Assembly: GCA_945864585.1 (NCBI GenBank)
Contig: CAMBCF010000007.1
Span: forward strand, 1-64,000
From: Bordetella parapertussis
Lineage (GTDB): Bacteria; Pseudomonadota; Gammaproteobacteria; Burkholderiales; SG8-41
DNA length: 64,000 bases
Reading direction: 5' to 3'
Shown: piece by piece, positions 53,025 through 62,181 of the stretch
How positions within the stretch are numbered: the first letter of the stretch is position 1
Layout: each line of letters opens with the position of its first letter
Notes under the pieces: generated by a model
What the model was told of the DNA's origin: nothing
The model's database searches: none
Seen by the model: only the letters and a program-made list of their open reading frames with translations
Translations under genes and position numbers: made by a program

Positions 53025-56000
53025 AGTTGCATTTCCTCTGGAGCAGACCTCGCTCGACTCGGTGCACGAGAAGAACGTGCGGCATGGGCATATTTCGACG
53101 TTGCATATCTGGCCGGCGCGGCGGCCGTTGGCGGCGGCGCGCGCGGCGCTTATTGCGACGTTGCTTCCCGATCCGGGCGACAAGACAAAGCGTGATGAGA
53201 TTCTCAAGCGTTTGGCCGGCACGGTAGAGAAGTCCTTAAAGAAAAAGAAACTGCCTTCCGGCAAGATCGAGGAAATCGAAGCCAGGGAAACAGTCGGCGG
53301 CATCCTGCACTGGGGCCGCGAATCCGGTCCTGATCTGGAGTGGTTTAGGCAGGAAATACGTAAGGCGTACGGAGGGCGTGCGCCGAAGGTGCTCGATCCG
53401 TTTGCCGGGGGCGGCGCGATTCCGCTGGAGGCAATGCGGCTGGGGTGCGAAGTAACGGCAGTGGATATCAACCCGGTCGCGTGGTTCATTCTCAAGTGCA
53501 CGCTGGAATATCCGCAGAAGCTCGCTGGCCAGACGCGGGTACTTCCTGAATTTGCGCAGCAGGATGCGGAGTTCATGAGGAATTACACCCAGTCGCGATT
53601 GCCCCAGTACCTGCGTGAGAAAGGCGTAACGGAACCTGAGATAAAGAGGCGAGTGGCCAAGTTTGTGAGGAACAAGTCTGATGCGCTTCAAGCGGAATTC
53701 CTATCATCGATAACCAGCGAGCCCGGCTTCCTGGAGGCTGACTTGGCGTGGCACGTGCGCGCATGGGGTCATTGGGTGCTCAAGCAAGCGCGCCGAGAAC
53801 TGGCGCAGTACTACCCGACGTATGCCGAGTTCTGCACAGTGAAGCCGTATGCGCGCGTGCCGCTCGCCCGCTCGGACGAGGACCAATTGAAGCTCGTATC
53901 GTTAAACGAAGCTGGCGAGCCGCAGACCGAAGTTCTCAACGCCGGCTTTGACGCAGCGTACCTAGAGAACGCCAGGAACCCACGATGGCTCGCCAAACAA
54001 ACTGTTGCCTATCTGTGGGCGCGAACAGTTACATGCAAAGCCTGCCGTGCAACGGTGCCACTGCTTAAGACACGCTGGTTATGCAAAAAGGATAACAAAC
54101 GCGTTGTGCTCGCCATGCAGCCAAATCCAGACAGGAATGGTGTCGAGTTCAGTATTGACAATGACGTACCGCAACAGGGCGGCAACCCTGCGCAGCGGCG
54201 TGAGCACGATAAGCGAATCAGCGCGGGGACAATGAGCCGCTCCGGTGTGCAATGCCCTTGTTGCGAGACCATCATGACGATGACCGACCTCCAGCTTGAG
54301 GCTCGTTTTAAGAAAGTGCGTGAAGTACTTACGGCAGTTATAGTTGATAGCCCCGAAGGGAAGGAGTATCGGTCTCCGACCGCAGCCGAAATTGCTGCAG
54401 TTGCGAATGCCGAGCAGAAAATTTCTGAAGCGATGCAGGCCTTACCTTTCGGTGAACTCGTTGAGCCAATTTCACCGAATAGGCCGTCGCCGAATACTCG
54501 AGGGATTTCTGGCCTGGCACGATATGGTGTTACCACATGGCAAGAACTATTCGCGGCACGCCAAAGACTTGCTCTGGCCTTCATCGTCATGGCAACTCGG
54601 GCGTGCGCGCCGGCGTTGAAAGGGTGTGGTTATGAGGCACAACTACGCGAAGCCATAGTGGCCTACCTTGCCGCCAGCATCAGCCGATTTGCTGATCGTT
54701 GCAGTGTGATAACGACATGGCAAACGAATGCAGAGCAGATAAACCATACGTTCGCTCGCTATGTGCTGCAACTCCCATGGGACTACGCCGAGTCGAATCC
54801 CTTTGCAGATTCGTCCGGGGGGTACCTGCAAGCCGTTGATTGGGTAGCAAAGGTAGCGGAGCATCTCTTGGTCGCATCTAAGGGGGTTCCAGCACCCAGC
54901 ATTGTACGTGGTTCTGCCATCGTGGCTATCGACGGTCGCTTTGATCAGATCGTGACAGACCCCCCCTATTACGATGCGATTCCTTACTCCGACCTGATGG
55001 ATTTCTTTCACGTCTGGCTTAGAAGGGTGCTCTCTGGTCTAAGCGATGAGTTTGATGAAGCGTTCAAGGAGCCACTTGGGCCGAAATGGTCGGAGTCGCA
55101 GAATGATGGCGAACTCGTCGACCAACCCGGGAGGTTCGGGGACGATGGAGACAAGTCCAAGCGAGCATACGAAGACGGCATGCAGCGGGTTTTCCAGGAA
55201 TGTCATCTTGCGTTGGCCGATACAGGACGCCTTGTGGTTGTGTTCGCAAATAAAAACCCAACGGCTTGGGAGGCTCTGGTATCAGCTTTGGTTCGGGCTG
55301 GCTTCGCCGTGGATTCATCTTGGCCGATACAAACCGAGCGCGCTGCAAGGCAGAATGCACTGACGAGTGCATCACTTGCGTCGTCAATCTGGTTGGTATG
55401 CCGCAAACGCGAACTAAGCCAGCGTGCAGGTTGGGACACTGCGGTATTAAAGGAAATGGAGGAAATCATCCGCGAACGCCTGCGCGACTTCTGGGATGCC
55501 GGTATACGCGGCCCTGACTTTGTCTGGTCTGCGACTGGTCCCGCGCTTGAAGCCTATAGTCAGTATCCGGCAGTTAAGAAAGCTACTGAACCCGGCGCAC
55601 TGATGACGGTAGCGGAGTTTCTGCGTCACGTGCGCAGAATGGTAGTGGACTTCGTAGTGGGACGCGTACTGTCCGGTGGAGAGGGTGCAGCGGAGGCAAT
55701 GGACATTTCACTTGATGACATCACAACCTATTATCTTTTACACCGCAATGACTTCGGCTTGAAGGATGCGCCGGCGGGCGCATGCATTCTGTACGCTGTC
55801 TCATGCGGCCTGTCCGAGCGTTTGCTCGCCGATCAGTATGAGATTCTTTCGCGCGGCAAAGCCGCGGCGGCTGATGAAGAGACCGGCGGTGAGGCAGACG
55901 ACGTTGCGGATGAAGACGCTGACGAGGGCAGCGGCAGCGGGGGGCAGTTCAAGCTCAAAGCCTGGAACCAGCGCAAGCATCGGAACCTCGGCGTGGAGTC

Positions 56001-56265
56001 TGCCAATGGCAAACCGGTGCCGCTGATCGACCAGATTCACAAGCTCATGCAACTATGGAAAGCCGGCGACGAGAACAAGGTGAACGATTATCTGGAGCAG
56101 CGTGGTCTACGGCGTAGTGATATATTTCATCAATTAATTCAATCACTTATAGAAAAAAGTCGCTCTGAAGGGCAAGCCGAAGAATGCTCGATTCTGGAAA
56201 AGCTTTCCAATCATCTGCGGAAAATCGGCGCAACAGCGCAGGGCGCGCTGACGCTCGATGCGTAA
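52999..56265 (+). CDS. DUF1156 adenine-specific DNA methyltransferase
   Basis: 1088 residues. DUF1156 start (L-I-E-V-A-F-P-L-E and H-G-H-I-S-T-L-H-I-W-P-A-R-R-P). SAM motif I V-L-D-P-F-A-G-G-G-A-I-P (131-142) and catalytic T-D-P-P-Y-Y-D (about 653-659), typical of N6-adenine methylases. A zinc-ribbon-like insert has C-K-A-C and C-P-C-C (about 345-420). The acidic linker at about 955-980 is low complexity. It would mark host DNA for the helicase/ATPase pair. No restriction endonuclease gene is adjacent. Confidence 0.9.
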   Translation: MAIQKRLIEVAFPLEQTSLDSVHEKNVRHGHISTLHIWPARRPLAAARAALIATLLPDPGDKTKRDEILKRLAGTVEKSLKKKKLPSGKIEEIEARETVGGILHWGRESGPDLEWFRQEIRKAYGGRAPKVLDPFAGGGAIPLEAMRLGCEVTAVDINPVAWFILKCTLEYPQKLAGQTRVLPEFAQQDAEFMRNYTQSRLPQYLREKGVTEPEIKRRVAKFVRNKSDALQAEFLSSITSEPGFLEADLAWHVRAWGHWVLKQARRELAQYYPTYAEFCTVKPYARVPLARSDEDQLKLVSLNEAGEPQTEVLNAGFDAAYLENARNPRWLAKQTVAYLWARTVTCKACRATVPLLKTRWLCKKDNKRVVLAMQPNPDRNGVEFSIDNDVPQQGGNPAQRREHDKRISAGTMSRSGVQCPCCETIMTMTDLQLEARFKKVREVLTAVIVDSPEGKEYRSPTAAEIAAVANAEQKISEAMQALPFGELVEPISPNRPSPNTRGISGLARYGVTTWQELFAARQRLALAFIVMATRACAPALKGCGYEAQLREAIVAYLAASISRFADRCSVITTWQTNAEQINHTFARYVLQLPWDYAESNPFADSSGGYLQAVDWVAKVAEHLLVASKGVPAPSIVRGSAIVAIDGRFDQIVTDPPYYDAIPYSDLMDFFHVWLRRVLSGLSDEFDEAFKEPLGPKWSESQNDGELVDQPGRFGDDGDKSKRAYEDGMQRVFQECHLALADTGRLVVVFANKNPTAWEALVSALVRAGFAVDSSWPIQTERAARQNALTSASLASSIWLVCRKRELSQRAGWDTAVLKEMEEIIRERLRDFWDAGIRGPDFVWSATGPALEAYSQYPAVKKATEPGALMTVAEFLRHVRRMVVDFVVGRVLSGGEGAAEAMDISLDDITTYYLLHRNDFGLKDAPAGACILYAVSCGLSERLLADQYEILSRGKAAAADEETGGEADDVADEDADEGSGSGGQFKLKAWNQRKHRNLGVESANGKPVPLIDQIHKLMQLWKAGDENKVNDYLEQRGLRRSDIFHQLIQSLIEKSRSEGQAEECSILEKLSNHLRKIGATAQGALTLDA

Positions 56266-56297
56266 TCGGCGTGTGAATAACAAGCAAGGATAACGAC

Positions 56298-59200
56298 ATG
56301 GCCAAGATCAAACCCTGGCATCAGGTCATCAAGCTGCGGCCTGATATTCTAAGCGGCGAACTGTCGCAGAAGGAATTCGCGGCAGACCTATACGACGTGA
56401 TGATGGACAAGAACCGCTCTGTCTATCACGACCCGAAAAAGTTCTTCGCGCTCACCTATCCGACCACGAAGCTGCGCGACCTCGCGCGCGACGTGGTGTT
56501 GCGCCTTGCCGGTAAATCCGAAAAAGCAGTGCGGCAATTGCAACTGACCTACGGCGGCGGTAAGACGCACGCGTTGATCACACTCGTACATCTGGTGTCA
56601 GATCCTGCCAAGCTGCCCAAGCTGCCCGCGATTGAGGAGTTCATCAACCATATCGGCATGACGCCGGTGCAGGCACGCGTGGGAGCGCTGGTATTTGACC
56701 GTCTCGACGTGGAGACGGGGATGGATGTCAAAGCGCCCGACGGAAAGCTCAGGCGATTCAAGATGCCGTGGAGTGCACTGGCATGGCAACTCGGCGGTGA
56801 AGCCGGACTGAAGCTGCTGGGCAACACTGACAAGGAGCGCGAGACCCCTCCTGCTACCAACGTCATGGAAGATGTACTTGCGCTGCCTGCCAAGGATCGG
56901 CTGGCGACACTAGTATTGCTCGACGAGGTATTGATGTGGGCGCATACGATAGCCAGCACCGATAAAGCCTGGATCAAGAAGCTAGAGACATTTTTCCAAT
57001 GTCTGACGCAGGCGGCCGGGCGGGTAAAGGGTTGCGCGCTGGTAGCATCCTTGCTCGCGGCGGACCCGAGCAAGAGTGACGACCTTGGGAAGCAAGTGGA
57101 AAAATCGCTTTACGATATGTTCCAGCGCGTGGCCGAAGCCGGGATTCAGCCGGTCGAACCGCAGGACGTGGCGGAAGTACTGCGCCGGCGTTTGTTTACG
57201 CCGGAGAGCTATACCGATCGCTCGGGATGGAAGGCGCAGGTAGTTAGTGCGCTCAAGGGTATTGCTGAACTCGACGACCAGACCAAGCGTCAGTTGGGCC
57301 AGGAGGACAGTCGCTACACCGAAGCATTTCCGTTCCATCCGGACATTCCCAAGGTGCTTTTCGAGAAATGGACGCAACTCGAAGGCTTCCAGCGCACGCG
57401 CGGGGTGTTGCGCACGTTTGCTTCGGCGTTGCGTGACGCGGAGAAATGGGGTGATCCGGCGCCGCTGGTCGGCCCTGCTGTATTTCTGTCTGCGCCCGGT
57501 GACGAGAACCTCAACGATGCCGCACGTGAGCTTGCGAGCATTGCCCGGGCGGAACAGTACGATGGTAAACGCCAGGACTGGCAGGCCATACTTCAGGGCG
57601 AACTGAAAAAAGCGCGCGACATCCAGCAGGATGCGTTGGGTCTTGCCAATCGCGAGATCGAACAGGCTGTGATTGCGACGTTCCTGCATTCGCAACCCAT
57701 CGGGCAGCGGGCGCAGACGCGCGAACTGATGGTCATGCTGGGGCAGGTAGCCCCGGACAGGATCGAGCTGGGAAAGGGACTAACGCGCTGGGCGGATGTG
57801 TCATGGTATCTCGACGACACGTTCACTACCGAGAAGGATGGTGGACTTCCCAAGGTATGGCGTCTCGGTTCCAAGCCCAACCTCAAGCAGATGCACCATG
57901 ATGCCCGCAGCTATATTGCCCCTACCATCGTGGAGCAGGTGCTGGAAAAGGAAATCGGCAACACCAAAAAACTGAGCGAAAACGCCCGTGGCATGGGCGC
58001 TGCGGTGCATATGCTGCCGGACCGTCCTAACGATATTGAGGACGACGGCGAGTTTCACTACGCCGTTCTAGGGCCTAAAGCCGCGTCGGAATCCGGCAAG
58101 CCCAGTGCGGAAGCACGTCGTTTTATCGACGAAACTACATCTGCGGACAGACCGCGCGCGAACAACCGCAATGCCGTGGTGCTGGCGGTGCCGTCGAAGG
58201 ATGGGATCGAACTTGCACGCGAACGCGTGCGTGACGCGCTGGCATGGGAACAGGTGCGCGAGATGCTGAAGAGCCGTGAGGACGTTGATACCGTGCGGCT
58301 CGCACAACTTGAAAACAATCTTAGGGCTGCACGCGGTGAACTTGCCTCGCACATCGTGATGGCCTACTGCATCGTGGTCACAGTCAACGATGCCAATGAG
58401 GTTGCGGCCTTCCGCATTAGCGTCGACAACGAGCCGCTGTTCATCAAAATCGTTAACGACAAGCGCGCGCGTATCGAGAGCACGGCGATCAACGCCGAAG
58501 CGCTGTTGCCGGGCGGGCCGTTCAATCTATGGCAAGCCAGTGAAAAATCGCGCTACGTCAAAGATTTGGTCGGGGCATTCGCATCAACGGCACGACTGCC
58601 CAAGATGCTGAACCGGCAGGCCATTCTCGACACGCTCCTGCGCGGGTGTGAGGCAGGCAACTTCGTGCTGCAGGTCACGCGAGGCGACAAGTCGGTGCGG
58701 ACGTTCTGGAAATCGCGACCGGATGAGCACGCTTTGGCCGATCCCAGCCTCGAAGTTGTGTTGTCTGAAGCTGCAACTTTAGCGGAGATCGAACCGGTAC
58801 TGCTTGCACCGGGCGCGTTGCCGGAGTTGTGGAAAGGAGAATCGCTCAAGCTTGCCGATATCAGCGCTTACTTTTCGGGCAAGCATTACATCCAGATCGA
58901 TAAGGGAAGCTACAAGGAACCGATGCCGATTCCGGGCGCTTCTGTGGAGGCAGTCAAGCAAGCAGTCAGTGCTGCGGTGAAATCAAGTCGCGTATGGCTC
59001 ATCACGCCTGCGATGAGTGTCATCGGTGAGGACGTTCCGACGAGCTTGCTGACGGATGATGCGCACCTTTATGCGCCGCCCGCTCCGATCGCGCCTACGG
59101 AATTGTTGCCCGAGGCGCTTCCTGCCGCGTGGGCGAAGGCACCGACGAATGCGCATCTGATACACGTCGCGCTTTCGACTAAGGCAGGCAGGACTTTGCC

Positions 59201-59573
59201 GTGGGCAGCGGTAAAAGCCGCACTGGACGATGCATTCAGGCTCGGACTGTTTGAACGTACCCTGCTTTCCAAAGATTGGCCCACCGATCTTGGTGGCGCT
59301 GCCGGCGTTGAGATCATCGTTAGCAAACAAGATCGTTCGAAGCAAGAAGGCGCTCAAGCTTACGGCGCTAAGGTAGCTACTGCCGAACTGGAGACTAACG
59401 AGATTCAGGATCTTGCAGATAGTGTCGCCGAAATCAAGAAGGCAGCAGCCGGCCAAAGCTTGCGATTCAAAGTTACCGTTGAGCTTGGCGAGAGCGTATC
59501 GGTGCCGCAGGGAGTCACTGATCAGGTAAATGGATTGCTTAGTAACATCAAGACAGGCTGGAAGCTTTCATAG
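56298..59573 (+). CDS. DUF499 AAA-type ATPase of the defence operon
   Basis: 1091 residues. The N-terminal ATPase has Walker A Q-L-T-Y-G-G-G-K-T-H (82-91) and Walker B T-L-V-L-L-D-E-V-L (about 205-213), followed by the long helical body of DUF499 proteins. DUF499 is the usual partner of DUF1156 methylases in helicase-methylase-ATPase defence loci. It follows the methylase by 32 bases and is the last gene of the operon; the Bug remnant and island edge come 115 bases later. Confidence 0.88.
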   Translation: MAKIKPWHQVIKLRPDILSGELSQKEFAADLYDVMMDKNRSVYHDPKKFFALTYPTTKLRDLARDVVLRLAGKSEKAVRQLQLTYGGGKTHALITLVHLVSDPAKLPKLPAIEEFINHIGMTPVQARVGALVFDRLDVETGMDVKAPDGKLRRFKMPWSALAWQLGGEAGLKLLGNTDKERETPPATNVMEDVLALPAKDRLATLVLLDEVLMWAHTIASTDKAWIKKLETFFQCLTQAAGRVKGCALVASLLAADPSKSDDLGKQVEKSLYDMFQRVAEAGIQPVEPQDVAEVLRRRLFTPESYTDRSGWKAQVVSALKGIAELDDQTKRQLGQEDSRYTEAFPFHPDIPKVLFEKWTQLEGFQRTRGVLRTFASALRDAEKWGDPAPLVGPAVFLSAPGDENLNDAARELASIARAEQYDGKRQDWQAILQGELKKARDIQQDALGLANREIEQAVIATFLHSQPIGQRAQTRELMVMLGQVAPDRIELGKGLTRWADVSWYLDDTFTTEKDGGLPKVWRLGSKPNLKQMHHDARSYIAPTIVEQVLEKEIGNTKKLSENARGMGAAVHMLPDRPNDIEDDGEFHYAVLGPKAASESGKPSAEARRFIDETTSADRPRANNRNAVVLAVPSKDGIELARERVRDALAWEQVREMLKSREDVDTVRLAQLENNLRAARGELASHIVMAYCIVVTVNDANEVAAFRISVDNEPLFIKIVNDKRARIESTAINAEALLPGGPFNLWQASEKSRYVKDLVGAFASTARLPKMLNRQAILDTLLRGCEAGNFVLQVTRGDKSVRTFWKSRPDEHALADPSLEVVLSEAATLAEIEPVLLAPGALPELWKGESLKLADISAYFSGKHYIQIDKGSYKEPMPIPGASVEAVKQAVSAAVKSSRVWLITPAMSVIGEDVPTSLLTDDAHLYAPPAPIAPTELLPEALPAAWAKAPTNAHLIHVALSTKAGRTLPWAAVKAALDDAFRLGLFERTLLSKDWPTDLGGAAGVEIIVSKQDRSKQEGAQAYGAKVATAELETNEIQDLADSVAEIKKAAAGQSLRFKVTVELGESVSVPQGVTDQVNGLLSNIKTGWKLS

Positions 59574-59689
59574 TTTTCTGAGGAATTGGGTTGACTGATT
59601 GTCTGAATTTGATCTGTGCCCTCGTTTATTTTCGAATCAATTTACAATCGTGAGTACGATAACCGCGTCGGTGCAGGCGGACTCTTTGA

Positions 59690-59750
59690 TACCGATTTCG
59701 TCGCCAAGTTTTCCCGTATCGTTAAGTCCGCCGGCATCAAGGCCGAATAG
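59690..59750 (+). pseudogene. Remnant of a Bug receptor gene end (right boundary of the defence island)
   Basis: The frame reads D-T-D-F-V-A-K-F-S-R-I-V-K-S-A-G-I-K-A-E-stop, the end of a Bug/TctC receptor, with no body upstream. Its last 33 bases repeat those at 45804-45836. Confidence 0.75.
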
Positions 59751-59760
59751 ATTTTTTACC

Positions 59761-60750
59761 TTGCTCAAGCGTTGCGCACTTCGGCTGATCTTCCTGTGGC
59801 TGGGCGGCACAGCAAGCGGCACAGTCAGCGCCGCCGAATACGACTATGACGGTCCCAACCCGCCGCGCTACGTTGCGCCGCGCGCAACCGATGTCCGCCC
59901 GCAAGTCGCGTTGGTGCTGGGCAGTGGCGGGCGCCGCGGATTCGCCCATGCGGGTGTGCTGCGGGTGCTGGATGCCGAAGGCCTCAAGCCCGATTTAATC
60001 GTGGGTGTGAGTATCGGCTCGGTAATCGGCGCGCTCTACGCCGGCGGCATGACTGCGGCCGACGTCGAACAGCTCGCGATGAATCTTGACCTGACGGACC
60101 TGCGTGATTTGTCGTGGTGGTATTGGGGCCAGGTGCGCGGCCAAAAATTGCAGGATTTTGTCAACACGCACGTGCATCAGCGCCCGCTGGAATCGCTGGG
60201 CATACGCTTTGCGGTGGTGGCGACACGCCAACGCGATGGCGCACCGCAAATCTTCAACCGCGGCGACACCGGCCTGGCGGTACGCACCTCAAGCGCTGTG
60301 CCGGGGCGCTTCTACGCGGTGCGTATCGAAGGCGTGACCTACGTCGACGGCGATGTGGTGAGCCCGGTGCCGGTACGCGCAGCCCGCGCCCTGGGCGCGA
60401 ACGTGGTGATCGCGGTTGATATCTCGGCGCGTGTCGATAACGTTCCGCACACTGCGCCCGACGAATGGTTGCGCATAGATCGTGAACGGCGCGCGCGCAT
60501 TGATGCGGAAACAAAGTTTGCGGATGTACTGATACACCCCGACATCGGCTATTTCGCGGGCACCTCCGGCAGCTACCGCGCGCGCGTGATTGCGGCTGCG
60601 GCAGAAGCCACACGCGCGGCGTTGCCGCGAATCAGAAGCGCAATGGCATTGAAGCGTCCGCCCCCCGGCCCTTCCACTTCGCCGCCTGCCGTAACACCAC
60701 CCACGGCAGCATCACCAACGCCATCGCCAGTGCCGCCAGCGGCACGATAA
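59761..60750 (+). CDS. Exported patatin-like phospholipase (RssA type)
   Basis: 329 residues from TTG. The oxyanion motif is G-S-G-G-R-R-G-F-A-H, the nucleophile G-V-S-I-G-S and the catalytic Asp in Y-V-D-G-D. Starting at the TTG at 59761 gives a clear signal peptide (M-L-K-R-C-A-L-R-L-I-F-L-W-L, cleaved near V-S-A-A); the longer open frame runs through the Bug remnant and is not real. The tail is Pro-rich. Its last 119 bases overlap the convergent gene, an unusual arrangement. The normal start may have been lost with the island insertion. Confidence 0.8.
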   Translation: MLKRCALRLIFLWLGGTASGTVSAAEYDYDGPNPPRYVAPRATDVRPQVALVLGSGGRRGFAHAGVLRVLDAEGLKPDLIVGVSIGSVIGALYAGGMTAADVEQLAMNLDLTDLRDLSWWYWGQVRGQKLQDFVNTHVHQRPLESLGIRFAVVATRQRDGAPQIFNRGDTGLAVRTSSAVPGRFYAVRIEGVTYVDGDVVSPVPVRAARALGANVVIAVDISARVDNVPHTAPDEWLRIDRERRARIDAETKFADVLIHPDIGYFAGTSGSYRARVIAAAAEATRAALPRIRSAMALKRPPPGPSTSPPAVTPPTAASPTPSPVPPAAR

Positions 60751-61369
60751 TCAGCAGCCTCTCCGGCCACGCGCCCAGCACATCGATGACGCTGGGATTC
60801 AGGGGTTTGGATTTTCCGACAAAGCCGTAGTTCGCACCCAGCATTAGGTTGATGGGCAGCACCACGGTCAGGTACGCTGCACTCGCGGCGCAGGCGATAG
60901 CGTAATGGCGCCACGTCGGGCGAAACCGGTTCACGGCGAGATCGTAGACGGCGGTCAACATCACGAATCCGTGTAAAAACCAGAACGTCCAGAATATCGG
61001 CGACGAGGGCGGTTCTATCAGACTCGGTGTGATCAGCGCCTGCGTACACAGGGCGAATACCCAGAAGTAGAGGATCGCGCGCAGCGTGTCGCTTCTCGTG
61101 AGCAACACTGCGGAGGCGATCAGCGACGCGATATGGCACATTTGCAGCGGCAGCGTGATCGCCGGATCGAAGCGCGCCGGCAGTTGCCACCAGCCGTGCG
61201 CAACGATCCACACGGCAATATTGATATACGCGCAGGTACGTTCAATTGAGGTCGGTGCGTGCGGATGGTGACGCCTGCGTCCGCAATTCACCGCAAGCAC
61301 GATCACCACGCCGATGCACAGCAGCGCGTAGCCGTGTGTCAGAGTGAACGGACGAAATCCTTCCGCCAT
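60632..61369 (-). CDS. YwaF/TIGR02206-like membrane protein
   Basis: 245 residues with about seven hydrophobic segments. The patterns L-P-L-Q-M-C-H-I-A and F-W-T-F-W-F-L-H-G-F are typical of the YwaF family, of unknown function. It overlaps the 3' end of the patatin gene by 119 bases in the opposite direction. The start is 60 bases before the AT-rich region at 61430. Confidence 0.8.
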   Translation of the reverse strand: MAEGFRPFTLTHGYALLCIGVVIVLAVNCGRRRHHPHAPTSIERTCAYINIAVWIVAHGWWQLPARFDPAITLPLQMCHIASLIASAVLLTRSDTLRAILYFWVFALCTQALITPSLIEPPSSPIFWTFWFLHGFVMLTAVYDLAVNRFRPTWRHYAIACAASAAYLTVVLPINLMLGANYGFVGKSKPLNPSVIDVLGAWPERLLIIVPLAALAMALVMLPWVVLRQAAKWKGRGADASMPLRF

Positions 61370-61458
61370 CGGGTTCGGACTCAGGGTTCTATTTTACGCG
61401 CATGGTGAAAGCGAGCGCGGAAAAAAATTATTGTAAGTATTTGTTTTTAAACAATAAT

Positions 61459-61944
61459 TTATAACTTAATGGAACGAACTGCAGTGACGCTTAGCGCTTT
61501 ACGCATTCTGAATGCAGTCTCCTCGCCGCGATAGTAGCGGGGAACCACGCTCACAAATTCGAAGCCCAGCGCCTGATAGAAAAATTTTGCACTGGTGTTA
61601 TTCGCACGCAGCTCCAGTTCGATTTCCGTGATGCCGGCGGTCAGTGCCGACTTCTCCAGCCACGCGACGAGCGCGCGCCCGATGCCATTGCGCTGATGCG
61701 TGGACACCACCGCCAGCAGACTCAGATGCAAACGTGTGTCGCCGAATTCGGCGATGGCGAATCCGCTGATTCGATAATCGATTTGTGCGACTGCCACACA
61801 GGTATTGCGATGATCGATGGCGCGCATCACACGCCCCGGATCCCAACTCCAGCCGCGCAAACCCAGTTCAATCAGGCAGCGCGACATCACCGCGATGGTG
61901 TGAGCATCGCTGTCACGGGCGAGACGTATCGTGGTTGCGGTCAC
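61459..61944 (-). CDS. GNAT acetyltransferase (RimI-like)
   Basis: 161 residues. The acetyl-CoA loop is Q-R-N-G-I-G-R-A-L, followed by E-L-E-L-R-A-N-N-T-S-A-K-F-F-Y-Q-A-L-G-F. It is close to RimI-type protein N-acetyltransferases, but substrate cannot be fixed. Its end lies 10 bases from the A-rich motif at 61433-61449. Confidence 0.85.
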   Translation of the reverse strand: MTATTIRLARDSDAHTIAVMSRCLIELGLRGWSWDPGRVMRAIDHRNTCVAVAQIDYRISGFAIAEFGDTRLHLSLLAVVSTHQRNGIGRALVAWLEKSALTAGITEIELELRANNTSAKFFYQALGFEFVSVVPRYYRGEETAFRMRKALSVTAVRSIKL

Positions 61945-62006
61945 GGTGCGCCTATCTTACCAATAAAAACGGCGATTCGGCCACAGCTAACCCCAAGAAC
62001 AATTCG

Positions 62007-62108
62007 ACAGGATTAATCAGGGAACACTGAAAGCGGAGCACAGGATGCACAGGATAAACCCTCCACCCAGGTCTATCCTGTTCATCCTGTTCATCCTGTT
62101 CATCCTGT
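62007..62108. repeat. Palindrome with 9-bp tandem units
   Basis: The right arm (62074-62108) is four copies of atcctgttc-type units; the left part has two inverted units, ACAGGATGCACAGGATA (62040-62056), and a further ACAGGATTA at 62007. The unit is a common intergenic repeat of proteobacteria. It lies between the acetyltransferase start and the msrB end. Confidence 0.75.
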
Positions 62109-62181
62109 CTTATCTTTTGAATTTCCTTCGTGAACACTGCGACTAATAGCTTTTTCCAGGACTGTCTGTCGCGTTTGAAAA

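Noticed and set aside
59599-60750. The defence operon extending into the patatin gene
   Set aside because: A Bug remnant and 187 bases separate them, and the patatin gene has its own signal peptide and core-genome neighbours.
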